From Lachnoclostridium phytofermentans (lineage in GTDB: Bacteria; Bacillota; Clostridia; Lachnospirales; Lachnospiraceae), in NCBI RefSeq assembly GCF_000733755.1, contig NZ_JPOF01000003.1, forward strand, positions 1 through 64,000: a stretch of DNA of 64,000 nucleotides. The letters are read 5' to 3'. Of this stretch, positions 52,790 to 60,248 are shown piece after piece. Position numbers and translations under genes: made by a program. The notes under the pieces are model-generated. The model saw only the letters and a list, made by a program, of their open reading frames with translations. It was not told where the DNA came from and did not search any database. Each line of letters opens with the position of its first letter. Position 1 is the stretch's first letter.

Positions 52790-53824
52790 ATGGCAAAAGC
52801 AAAGAAATTACCAAGTGGACAATGGAGAACTCTGGTCTACGATTACACAGACAGTGCAGGGAAAAGGCACTATGAATCTTTCACAGCTGATACAAAAAAA
52901 GAATCTGAATACATGGCAGCTGAATTCGCATTAAACAAAAAAAGTAGGATTAAGATAGACATCACCTTTAAAGAAGCACGTGATAAATATTGTGAATCCA
53001 AGAACAATATTCTTTCTCCTTCTACTATCAATGGTTATAAACAAATGGATACTTACTTTGGTTGCATTGATAATATAAAATTATCAAAGCTAACTCAGGA
53101 ACATATCCAACTATGGGCCAATGAGTTTGCATCTACTCATGCTCCTAAAACCGTTCATAATGCTCATGGATACATTAGTGCTATATTAAAGAGCTACGCT
53201 CCTAATATCGCTTTAAATACTTCTTTACCACAAAAAATAAAACCAGTCTATTATGTACCGTCTGATTCTGATATAAGGATTATTATTGACTATCTAAAAG
53301 AGAATGACATAGAAATGTTAAAGGCAGTTTGCCTATCAGCCTTTGGTACTCTAAGACGTTCCGAAATCTGTGGTCTTGACGCTTCTGACATTAACGGAAA
53401 TACATTATATATTCATAAAGCATTAGTTAAAAATGCTGATAAGCAATTAAAAATAAAAACAACAAAAACCACCTCTTCTAGTAGGTATGTTGAGATGCCT
53501 GCGTTTGTTATAGATTTGTTACCAAAGCAAGGAGCAATAGTGTCATTAACGCCTGACGCAATAACACGAAGATTTTTTCGATTACTAAATAAACTTAATA
53601 TAAATCAATTTAGGTTTCATGATTTAAGACATTACTCAGCATCAATCATGCATGCTATAGGAATACCAGATCAGTATATTATGGCTCGTGGTGGTTGGGG
53701 ATCCGACAAAGTGCTCAAGGCAATTTACAGAGGTACTATTGATGATTATCAGAAACGATTTACAGATTTAACGAATACCCATTTTGACGAATTATGCAAC
53801 ACAGAATGCAACACAAAAAAATAA
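52790..53824 (+). CDS. int: tyrosine-family site-specific integrase
   Basis: A 344-residue integrase. The N-terminal AP2-like arm-binding domain is KLPSGQWRTLVYDYTDSAGK. A SAM-like core-binding domain (about 58-150) and a catalytic domain follow, with Arg in FGTLRRSEICGLD, HxxR in RFHDLRHYSAS, Trp in ARGGWGSDK and the nucleophile in KAIYRGT. The start ATG follows AGAAAGG. The C-terminal CNTECNTKK is encoded by the right arm-type repeats. It ends 26 bp before the att core in ssrA. Confidence 0.95.
   Translation: MAKAKKLPSGQWRTLVYDYTDSAGKRHYESFTADTKKESEYMAAEFALNKKSRIKIDITFKEARDKYCESKNNILSPSTINGYKQMDTYFGCIDNIKLSKLTQEHIQLWANEFASTHAPKTVHNAHGYISAILKSYAPNIALNTSLPQKIKPVYYVPSDSDIRIIIDYLKENDIEMLKAVCLSAFGTLRRSEICGLDASDINGNTLYIHKALVKNADKQLKIKTTKTTSSSRYVEMPAFVIDLLPKQGAIVSLTPDAITRRFFRLLNKLNINQFRFHDLRHYSASIMHAIGIPDQYIMARGGWGSDKVLKAIYRGTIDDYQKRFTDLTNTHFDELCNTECNTKK
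53794..53814 (+). promoter_or_regulatory. putative integrase arm-type sites, right pair
   Basis: ATGCAACAC at 53794-53802 and 53806-53814, spaced 12 bp, inside the 3' end of int. Same motif, spacing and orientation as 12141-12160. Confidence 0.6.
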
Positions 53825-53850
53825 AACCCTAGTAAACACTAAGGTTTTGC
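53821..53850 (-). terminator. prophage-supplied terminator for tmRNA
   Basis: On the minus strand AAAACCTTAGT pairs with ACTAGGGTTTT (loop GTTT), then ATTTTTTTG. It lies directly past the tmRNA 3' end and inside the prophage boundary, replacing the native terminator displaced to 11945-11985. Confidence 0.8.
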
Positions 53851-53878
53851 AGTGGAGATGACGGGAGTTGAACCCGTG
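53851..53878. repeat. attR: prophage attachment site, right (28-bp core)
   Basis: Identical 28 bp to 11991-12018 and equal to the tmRNA 3' end. The integrase lies on the prophage side. Left/right naming is by map position only. Confidence 0.95.
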
Positions 53879-54186
53879 TCCAAAAGCCCTTCCATTGTAC
53901 TTCTACAAGTTTAGTTGATTTTTTTACATTCCCTACGTCAGACTCGAATCAACACGATTCTGATTTCGGTAGCTTCATATTACGCCCACATACTCAAAGC
54001 TTTGTATATGTCGTTTCCTACATAGTCGATGCCTGGGTCTTAAAGTATAGGTGCTCTAAGTCAGACAGCTGCCATTAGGCAGCGTATGCTAAATTATCGT
54101 TAGCGTTTATATTTATTGTGGATTTAACGCATTCCTACGACTTGCTTCTCCAATTTCAAAACCCCTGTCGAAACCGGTACATCCCC
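53853..54186 (-). ncRNA. ssrA: transfer-messenger RNA (ssrA)
   Basis: The tmRNA runs from GGGGATGTACCGGTTTCGAC at 54186 to an encoded CCA at 53853. The tag frame (54104 to 54075) reads GCT AAC GAT AAT TTA GCA TAC GCT GCC TAA, giving ANDNLAYAA. The T arm ACGGGTTCAACTCCCGT is the attachment core. Integration leaves the mature RNA complete. SmpB, its partner, is at 61909-62373. Confidence 0.97.
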
Positions 54187-54221
54187 AAATTATTACAATA
54201 ACTATTTTGAGGTGTGTACTG

Positions 54222-54250
54222 ATTATAGTATAGTATTCACCAATTGTCAA
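54222..54250 (-). promoter_or_regulatory. ssrA promoter
   Basis: TTGACA (54245-54250), 17 bp, TATAAT (54222-54227), full consensus. The predicted start lies about 28 bp before the mature 5' end. Confidence 0.9.
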
Positions 54251-54262
54251 TAGAAATAATAA

Positions 54263-54300
54263 CAGCTGCAGTTCTATCGTATTACCGAAGACTGCAGCTG
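54263..54300 (-). terminator. inverted repeat between ssrA and its upstream neighbour
   Basis: CAGCTGCAGT/ACTGCAGCTG perfect 10-bp stem with an 18-base loop, followed on the minus strand by TTATTATTT. It ends the transcript of the upstream gene group. Confidence 0.7.
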
Positions 54301-54407
54301 CCATATGTATGAATATACTTTGGGGGCTAAATTAGTTGTTGAATATTCTCCCTGATAATTTATCTATCATGGATTTCAAGATTTGCATTACTTCCTTCAG
54401 TTAACTT

Positions 54408-54866
54408 CTACAAAGCCAACCGAAACATCAAGCGGTGCGTTTTCCATCCTGCAATATTCTTGTTCACCTTATAGGTTACCCGTTGATTATTTACCACTGC
54501 TCTTCCTAATAACAAATCACTTTGTTTTTGAATAAGCAGATTATTAACTTTTTTGATAAATTCTTCTTCTTGTTTTATTATAACTTGTAACATGTTTTGA
54601 TGATTTCTAAATACTATAAAGCCTGAGTAGCCCTCTTCCCGACATTTTTTAAAACATTTATCTAGATAAATATTCATCCCCTCAAGACTATATATACCAT
54701 TTATTTTGTATCTATCGTCTGGAATTGGTTCGACTTCTTGGTCAACATAGGCTTCCCCAACATCAGTGAAGTAAACAATAAAGTAACGTATGTAATTAAT
54801 ACTACTGTAAATACTCGTTATTTGTTTTACAGTTTGTAACCGAAACCTTAGCTTTTTCTTCATCAT
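54408..54866 (-). CDS. hypothetical protein downstream of the pro-peptide genes
   Basis: A 152-residue protein, MMKKKLRFRLQTVKQITSIY, with GEAYVDQEVEPIPDDRYKIN and IYLDKCFKKCREEGYSGFIV then a basic C-terminus. GGAGAC precedes the ATG. No family recognised. It may be the regulated target of the RRNPP cassette because it follows the peptide genes in the same direction. Confidence 0.55.
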   Translation of the reverse strand: MMKKKLRFRLQTVKQITSIYSSINYIRYFIVYFTDVGEAYVDQEVEPIPDDRYKINGIYSLEGMNIYLDKCFKKCREEGYSGFIVFRNHQNMLQVIIKQEEEFIKKVNNLLIQKQSDLLLGRAVVNNQRVTYKVNKNIAGWKTHRLMFRLAL

Positions 54867-54947
54867 GATGTCTCCTATGCATGCTTTAACTAGTAGTCAG
54901 TAATCATATGAAAGATTAATGTAAATTATTAATCAAGAAATTTTCTA

Positions 54948-55103
54948 TCAAATCTTCAATTGAGGATTTCCGATGGTATCACCTTGGTCACAAAGAAATA
55001 CTTTTTTGATTGCTTTCTTTATTAATATTAAAACTTAAATTAGCAAAATTTAAATTAAAACCATAGCTAATATAGCTCTAATGATAATTGTCTTTTTAGC
55101 CAT
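54948..55103 (-). pseudogene. decayed third pro-peptide gene
   Basis: A 52-codon frame (one codon shorter than its intact relatives) reads MAKKTIIIRAILAMVLI, stop, ILLI, stop, then VFLCDQGDTIGNPQLKI at the end. Two in-frame stops kill it, but the length and the C-terminal LCDQGxxIxNxQLKI match the intact copies at 55198 and 55500. Confidence 0.7.
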
Positions 55104-55197
55104 TTTTATTATCCTTAGATGATTGTATATAGTTTACTTGTAACTAAAGAGAAAATTTATCTAAAAACCTAACTATTATTACCTTTTATCTTTTTGA

Positions 55198-55356
55198 TCA
55201 GATTTTAAGTTGAAGATTTATTATAAACTGCCCTTGATCACAAAGTGTGACTTGTCTTTCATTTGCTACTGAGATAACTTTGTTCATGGATGACAATCCA
55301 ATAAAATTACAAGCTAACGCTAAAATTGTACAGACAATTAAAATTTTTCTTCCCAT
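55198..55356 (-). CDS. secreted pro-peptide, copy 2 (putative quorum signal)
   Basis: A 52-residue protein: signal-like MGRKILIVCTILALACNFIG followed by LSSMNKVISVANERQVTLCD and QGQFIINLQLKI. Start ATG with AAGGAG upstream. The N-terminus and C-terminus match copy 1, while the middle differs. The conserved C-terminus is the likely source of a mature peptide, as in other RRNPP systems. Confidence 0.75.
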   Translation of the reverse strand: MGRKILIVCTILALACNFIGLSSMNKVISVANERQVTLCDQGQFIINLQLKI

Positions 55357-55499
55357 AATCAATCTCCTTAATAGCTGAAATTGGTCAGACCTCTTATTGA
55401 ATATAGAACCCAGAACCATTTAGGTTAATAAATTTTGCTTGTACGAAAATAAAAATAATTTCTAAGAAGCTTAACAAGCATTATCTTTTTAATTACTAA

Positions 55500-55658
55500 T
55501 TAGAGCTTAAGTTGAAGATTAGTTATATACTCACCTCTATCACATAGAATGACTTGTTTTTCATTTGCTGCTGTGTTAACATTATTCATGGATGATAACC
55601 CAATAAAGTTGCAAGCTAATGCTAAAATTGTACAGATAACTAAAATTTTTCTTCCCAT
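55500..55658 (-). CDS. secreted pro-peptide, copy 1 (putative quorum signal)
   Basis: A 52-residue protein: MGRKILVICTILALACNFIG, LSSMNNVNTAANEKQVILCD and RGEYITNLQLKL. It is nearest the divergent HTH-TPR regulator. Residues 1-24 (hydrophobic leader) are near identical to copy 2 at DNA and protein level. The C-terminal LCDxGxxIxNLQLK is shared by all three copies. Confidence 0.78.
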   Translation of the reverse strand: MGRKILVICTILALACNFIGLSSMNNVNTAANEKQVILCDRGEYITNLQLKL

Positions 55659-55725
55659 AATCAATCTCCTTAATGTATAATATTAATAATGTTTATAAGT
55701 TTCTTACTTGTTGAATGTATTGTAT

Positions 55726-55762
55726 CATATAAAAAAATCCGTGAATATTGACAAGTATGTCA
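55726..55762 (-). promoter_or_regulatory. pro-peptide promoter with operator-like palindrome
   Basis: On the minus strand TTGTCA (55749-55754), 17 bp, TATATG (55726-55731). The palindrome TGACAAGTATGTCA (55749-55762, 5-bp arms) overlaps the -35 and ends 16 bp before the regulator start, a suitable site for control of both directions. Confidence 0.6.
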
Positions 55763-55778
55763 CATTGGGGTGAAAAAA

Positions 55779-56732
55779 ATGCAATCAAATGATTTTGGTT
55801 CTTTACTTAGGTCCTTACGTAAAATGTTAAGGATGACTCAGTCAGATGCATGTAAGGATATATGCTCATTACGTCAGTATGTACGTCTTGAAAAAAATAT
55901 TTCAGAACCTTCTATGTATCTAGTCCAGCTTTTATCTCATAGATTTAACTATGACTTGTTAACACATTATAAACTAATATATTGTGATATGACTCTTCAA
56001 GCGAATGCTATAAAATCAGAAGCCGATGATTTAATAAAACAAAGAAAATATAATGAATTATACCCATTAATATTGAAAGCAGACAAACTTTCAGAATTTA
56101 AACGAGGTGAAAATTTACAATGTAGCTTTTATTATAAATCACTTTATTATTATCATGCAAAAAATGATATAGAGTTAGCTCTTCATAATTGTATTAATGG
56201 TCTACATGCAGAAGATTCGCAAATTACATCTAATAATTTTAAAGGTAAAATTTCTTCAAATGTTGGTTTAAGCCTACTCAATATATTAGCTTGTTTTCTA
56301 CAACAATCTAACAAATCGGATAAAGCAATCGAAATATGGACTCAAATATTAATTGATATTGAAGAGAAGATGTCAGCTAATTTTACATATTATCAATCCA
56401 GCGTAGAGTTCATAAAACAATTATATTTGTCAACCTGCTACAATATAGGTCTACTAAAAACCGATACTAACGATTTAATATCTGCTATAGATTATTTTGA
56501 TAAAGGAATTAATTTTGCATCAAAATATAATTGTCTATACTATTTGGCATATATTGTAAGGCAAAAAATGCGTGTTCTATACACACTGAAACGATTTGAT
56601 GAGGCAAGAGCCTCTTATGATATCTGTATGGCATTATACTTATTACGAGGAGATTTATCAGAACTAAGAAGCTGCGAGAAAATAATGAAAGAAGATTATC
56701 CAGAATTATCAATAATTAAAATGTACGATTAA
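55779..56732 (+). CDS. RRNPP-like HTH-TPR quorum-sensing regulator
   Basis: A 317-residue protein. The N-terminal HTH is FGSLLRSLRKMLRMTQSDAC then KDICSLRQYVRLEKNISEPS (about 6-55). The rest is alpha-helical with TPR-like repeats (YHAKNDIELALHNCINGLHA, DLISAIDYFDKGINFASKYN, YTLKRFDEARASYDICMALY). This layout is that of Rgg/PlcR/NprR-type peptide receptors. The ATG at 55779 follows GGGGTG; a GTG three codons earlier is less likely. The cognate signals should be the divergent pro-peptides. Confidence 0.8.
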   Translation: MQSNDFGSLLRSLRKMLRMTQSDACKDICSLRQYVRLEKNISEPSMYLVQLLSHRFNYDLLTHYKLIYCDMTLQANAIKSEADDLIKQRKYNELYPLILKADKLSEFKRGENLQCSFYYKSLYYYHAKNDIELALHNCINGLHAEDSQITSNNFKGKISSNVGLSLLNILACFLQQSNKSDKAIEIWTQILIDIEEKMSANFTYYQSSVEFIKQLYLSTCYNIGLLKTDTNDLISAIDYFDKGINFASKYNCLYYLAYIVRQKMRVLYTLKRFDEARASYDICMALYLLRGDLSELRSCEKIMKEDYPELSIIKMYD

Positions 56733-56748
56733 AACGTTACATATAACA

Positions 56749-56790
56749 AAAACCGTGGAATCCATAACATATGGATTTCACGGTTTTATT
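56749..56790 (+). terminator. bidirectional terminator after the HTH-TPR gene
   Basis: AAAACCGTGGAATCCATA pairs with TATGGATTTCACGGTTTT over 18 bp (one G-T), loop ACA, then ATTT. Serves both convergent genes. Confidence 0.9.
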
Positions 56791-56810
56791 TCACTTATTG
56801 TTTATGTAGA

Positions 56811-57221
56811 TCACCTCGGCAAAGGCACCTGATACATCGCCTCATGTACCTCGTCTATTATACTCATCAAACTTTCTGTACTAAACGGTTTAGACACAAT
56901 ATTTGTTATCCCAAGATTGTATGCCTCTCTCATCTTCGAATCATCCACTGTCCCAGATAAAATCGCAACATAGGGCAGATCCATCTCTTTATCCATTAAG
57001 TACCGAACAATATCCAAACCATTTTCATGTTCCGTTTTTGTTTGGGCATAGGAGTTTAAATTCAGATCAAGAAATATTAAATCTATCTTTTCTTCCTCTA
57101 AAATCTTAACCGCTTCTTCATAGGACCCAGCATCAAACATATATAAATTTCTATATTTACTTAAACTTGTCTTTATACCGATTCGAATAAAAGCTACATC
57201 GTCAACAATTAAGATATTCAA
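56811..57221 (-). CDS. stand-alone receiver-domain response regulator
   Basis: A 136-residue CheY-like protein: NILIVDDVAFIRIGIKTSLS (acidic pair), DLIFLDLNLNSY (phospho-Asp), VAILSGTVDDSKM (Ser/Thr) and NIVSKPFSTESL (Lys). No output domain follows. It lies next to an agr kinase locus that lacks an AgrA-type LytTR regulator in this window, but a terminator separates them, so the link is only positional. Confidence 0.85.
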   Translation of the reverse strand: MNILIVDDVAFIRIGIKTSLSKYRNLYMFDAGSYEEAVKILEEEKIDLIFLDLNLNSYAQTKTEHENGLDIVRYLMDKEMDLPYVAILSGTVDDSKMREAYNLGITNIVSKPFSTESLMSIIDEVHEAMYQVPLPR

Positions 57222-57359
57222 ATATAATCCCTCATTTCGTAAATAAGTTCATTTTTTCATAAAAGTTTACTTATAATACCATGATATCAGAAATACTTAA
57301 ATAATTCAATTGTCTTTCCCTAATTATAAAACATTTCACCTTATAAGGAATCCATAATA

Positions 57360-57403
57360 AAAGCAGAGCCGAATTGTTAAACAATGTCAGACTCTGCTTA
57401 AAA
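57360..57403 (-). terminator. terminator of the agr operon
   Basis: AAGCAGAG/CTCTGCTT stem with an inner TTGTTTAACAA hairpin, then TTTTATT on the minus strand, 14 bp past the agrD stop codon. Confidence 0.75.
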
Positions 57404-57416
57404 TTATTCTACCAGA

Positions 57417-57536
57417 TTAATCTATTAAATCCTCTGGCATTTCCTCTTGTCCAAAAATCCAAACAACGCATGTACTCGTAAATAATTCAGCAAGTGCTAC
57501 AAATGTCGTAATTGTTGATAATAAAAGCTTTGACAT
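57417..57536 (-). CDS. agrD: AgrD-like cyclic-peptide precursor
   Basis: A 39-residue peptide, MSKLLLSTITTFVALAELFT then STCVVWIFGQEEMPEDLID. An amphipathic leader, a central Cys (STCVVWIFG) and an acidic EEMPEDL tail are the AgrD hallmarks. AgrB would cleave after the core and cyclise it as a thiolactone. It follows agrB by 92 bp, with GGAGG nine bases before the ATG. Confidence 0.88.
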   Translation of the reverse strand: MSKLLLSTITTFVALAELFTSTCVVWIFGQEEMPEDLID

Positions 57537-57628
57537 AGTTATTACCTCCATTTGTTAGTTGTACACTATTGTACAAGTCCATTCTAGCACATTTTACTTT
57601 TATTTACAACTAATATTATGGATATAAT

Positions 57629-58213
57629 TTACATTTTTATTCTGTCGTGCTGAACCCTAAAAATATAATATGCCATAGGGGTGATAAGTATTAAGGTAAA
57701 GAACATCGAGTACAAGCTCATACTGTAGATATCCTTCCATAGAAAACGACTCAAAAATGTCAACAACATACCAAGGAAGAATGAAAGTTTCATCTTTCTT
57801 TTTTCTTCCTTCTTACGAATAGGTCTTGCATCAGTTCCTTGCGGCACATATCGATACCATAAAAAAAGATTGATTAGCCATAGAATTATTTCTAGTTCAA
57901 TTGTCAACGGTAATACTTTGGTAATCGCTATGATACCTCCTACTAATAGTAACGAGCTGGTAAAACACAGTACATAATTTTTAATATGAATTCCTCCAGA
58001 GTAGCTACGGTATAACTTTAGCAATATAATTACAATCACTGCTTCTTTGAGAGAATGAAACCAAAGAAGTATAAAAGCAATAAGAAACGAAAAAAGTAAG
58101 CTGCGTAGAAATATTTTTGTTTGATAAACAGCACGTTTTGCTTTTTTAGCTTCATACCCCTTTTTTGTAATTAGTAATTGCTCCAAATCATTATAGGTAA
58201 AATGATTTTTCAA
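57629..58213 (-). CDS. agrB: AgrB-like peptidase
   Basis: A 194-residue membrane protein with five to six helices. The catalytic region is RSYSGGIHIKNYVLCFTSSL, with His and Cys seven residues apart. It processes and exports the AgrD signal. The start is TTG 58213 (KNHFTYNDLEQLL), with AAGGAGG eight bases upstream; the longer frame lacks a ribosome site. Confidence 0.92.
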   Translation of the reverse strand: MKNHFTYNDLEQLLITKKGYEAKKAKRAVYQTKIFLRSLLFSFLIAFILLWFHSLKEAVIVIILLKLYRSYSGGIHIKNYVLCFTSSLLLVGGIIAITKVLPLTIELEIILWLINLFLWYRYVPQGTDARPIRKKEEKRKMKLSFFLGMLLTFLSRFLWKDIYSMSLYSMFFTLILITPMAYYIFRVQHDRIKM

Positions 58214-58252
58214 GTTTACAGCCTCCTTAAAGCATCGTAACAAATTACGTCC

Positions 58253-59587
58253 TTAATCCTCGGTACGCTGATTATTTATGGTAAGTCGTATCTCAAACTC
58301 CTCCTCTTTATCTATAATATCATAGTGAATTGATTTATTTTTTCTTACTAGTTCCTCAATATTTCTAAGTCCAATATGTTTTGATACTCCATACTTTAAT
58401 AACTTTCCATTTTCATCAAAACTCTTGAAATTCTTGGTGTTAATTTCAAAACGATTATCGTCAAATCGTAAATTAATATACACCGTCATATCCTTGGCAA
58501 AGTGTGCAACTTCGATTGCATTATCTACAATAATGTTTAATAGATCAATAAATATTTTGGAATTGATTTTTACATTACTATTACCATCGTAAGTAACCTT
58601 TAAGTTTACACCTAATTCTTGCGCATAATCCTGTTTTATGCTTAAAATCGAGGCTACCACGGTATTTGGTATATTAATATATTTTAGCTTATAGTTTATT
58701 TTGTTATTGTCATCCCAATCTAGTAGGTCTTTTAAAACAGCTCGGATGTCCTCAATTTTTAGTTCTTCACAATTAACAAAGAAATTAACAGCTTGCATCA
58801 TGTTATTATAACTATGACCAAAATAGTTAATATTCTCAACAAAATCTTGATGTATTTCGTTTAATGTATTTCTTTCTTCAATTTGACGATTTCTATAGTT
58901 GGTAATAACAGATTCATAATAGGTTAGTAAAATTATTGTTAAGATAAGAAGTATCGTGAAACAGATGAGCATAAACGATTCATTGCTAATACCTTGTTTA
59001 TTATAGATTTCTGCTCCTAATACAATGAACATTAAAATAAGGAATATCGTCACACCAAATTTAATGAACTTAACATAACGCTTGGTTTTTGATTCACAAT
59101 ACCTTATTACTTTATCATAAAAATTATCTTTACTAATCCACATATAATAGGCCAGAATTAACATACCCACCATGTAAAAACCTTGGACGATATCAACATG
59201 AACTTGTTTTGGTATTGAAACACTAAAAAAACTAAGAGCTATGTTAGTTACTAATAATGATATAATTTGTATTAAAATAATTACGATATTAACAAATAAA
59301 CCAGTAACCAAAGAAACTACTAAATTACGCTGATAGATATAATAAATCAAGATAATTATAGCAACCATAGGTAAAACCTGCATAAGTATTTCGCCAATAA
59401 AAAAAGCAAATTCTATATCGAACTTTGTTTTATAATATGACATGCAAAATAAAGCTGATGTATAACCTAAGATTCGATAGATCCCCCTTTTTCGAAACAA
59501 AGAACGTATAAAAAGTGTTATTACTAAACTATCTAGTAACAATAAAATTGCGTCATGCATATGTACTATCCCCACCTGTATCTTCAT
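58253..59587 (-). CDS. agrC: AgrC-like sensor histidine kinase
   Basis: A 444-residue kinase with about seven N-terminal membrane helices (to about residue 220), a His box NYFGHSYNNMMQAVNFFV in place of the usual RHDxxNH, and a GHKL ATPase with LLNIIVDNAIEVAHFA (N box) and GVSKHIGLRNIEELVRK (G box). It should bind the AgrD thiolactone. First gene of the agrC-agrB-agrD operon. The start may be the listed ATG or an ATG nine codons later. Confidence 0.85.
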   Translation of the reverse strand: MKIQVGIVHMHDAILLLLDSLVITLFIRSLFRKRGIYRILGYTSALFCMSYYKTKFDIEFAFFIGEILMQVLPMVAIIILIYYIYQRNLVVSLVTGLFVNIVIILIQIISLLVTNIALSFFSVSIPKQVHVDIVQGFYMVGMLILAYYMWISKDNFYDKVIRYCESKTKRYVKFIKFGVTIFLILMFIVLGAEIYNKQGISNESFMLICFTILLILTIILLTYYESVITNYRNRQIEERNTLNEIHQDFVENINYFGHSYNNMMQAVNFFVNCEELKIEDIRAVLKDLLDWDDNNKINYKLKYINIPNTVVASILSIKQDYAQELGVNLKVTYDGNSNVKINSKIFIDLLNIIVDNAIEVAHFAKDMTVYINLRFDDNRFEINTKNFKSFDENGKLLKYGVSKHIGLRNIEELVRKNKSIHYDIIDKEEEFEIRLTINNQRTED

Positions 59588-59936
59588 ATTCCCTAAAACG
59601 ACTTTGATAAAAATCCTACTTTATTCCTATATTCTACCTTTTTTGAATAATTTTGTCAAAATGTTTAACTGACATCTTTTTAGATCTATTTTATTTTTCC
59701 CTTATTTTGTAATTGACTTTCCTTCTTTCCTATGTTATAGTTAGAGAGTAATAATAAATGCGATTTTGATTCACATATTTTTGTAAGTCATTAACATTTA
59801 ATGATTTACAAAAATATGTGATTTTTTTATGAGTTAAAACTCATAAGCATTAAAATGCAGTCGCTTTTTTCCAGACAGTGTGGACATCACAAAAGACAGC
59901 AAGCTGTCAAATATTCAAATTTTTAGGAGGTATTTT
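59588..59936 (+). promoter_or_regulatory. cold-shock gene leader with promoter and attenuator-like hairpin
   Basis: TTGACT, 17 bp, TATAGT (about 59712-59741) gives a start near 59747. At once follows a long hairpin (59772-59822): TCACATATTTTTGTAA/TTACAAAAATATGTGA with inner TCATT/AATGA, then TTTTTTT. Small hairpins (GAGTT/AACTC, GCATT/AATGC, GACAG/CTGTC) follow before the gene. A leader of about 190 nt with an early intrinsic terminator suggests transcription attenuation. Confidence 0.6.
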
Positions 59937-60140
59937 ATGAACAAGGGTACAGTAAAATGGTTTAATGCACAAAAGGGATTTGGTTTTATTACTAACAGCG
60001 AAACTGGTGAAGATGTTTTCGTACATTTTTCCGGTATTGCATCTGAAGGCTTTAAGTCTTTAGAAGAAGGTCAGAACGTAACTTTCGATATTACCAAAGG
60101 CGCTCGTGGTATGCAGGCAACTAACGTTTGCAATGCATAA
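59937..60140 (+). CDS. csp: cold-shock protein
   Basis: A 67-residue Csp with [20 protein letters not shown] (RNP1 KGFGFI) and [20 protein letters not shown] (RNP2 VFVHF), ending [12 protein letters not shown]. An RNA chaperone that melts structured mRNAs. The start ATG follows TAGGAGG. Confidence 0.96.
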   Translation: MNKGTVKWFNAQKGFGFITNSETGEDVFVHFSGIASEGFKSLEEGQNVTFDITKGARGMQATNVCNA

Positions 60141-60154
60141 TCGAATAAAATGAA

Positions 60155-60191
60155 AAAAGGGCAAACCATTAAGGTTTGCTCTTTTTTTTAT
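60155..60191 (+). terminator. terminator of csp
   Basis: GGGCAAACC/GGTTTGCTC stem with loop ATTAA, then eight T. Confidence 0.9.
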
Positions 60192-60233
60192 TCATGCCAA
60201 GGAAAGTTCGCATAGCGTGATTTTTCTTGTTTA
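60192..60233. repeat. dispersed hairpin repeat, copy 2
   Basis: TTCATGCCAAGGAAAG to TTTTTCTTGTTTA, close to 11719-11762 and likewise directly after a terminator. It pairs CCAAGGAAA with TTTTTCTTG. Confidence 0.65.
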
Positions 60234-60248
60234 AAAAATTCAATCAAT

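Larger units (their letters stand above)
11991..53878. mobile_element. PBSX-like contractile-tail prophage integrated in ssrA
   Basis: Bounded by 28-bp direct repeats, with a tyrosine integrase beside the right repeat. It contains a full set of modules: lysogeny control, replication, recombination, late regulator, terminase, portal, scaffold, capsid, sheath, tube, tape measure, LysM, baseplate J, fibres, holin and endolysin. No obvious frameshift or deletion is seen in the structural genes, so it may be inducible. The sheath and tube genes predict a myovirus morphology. Confidence 0.95.
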
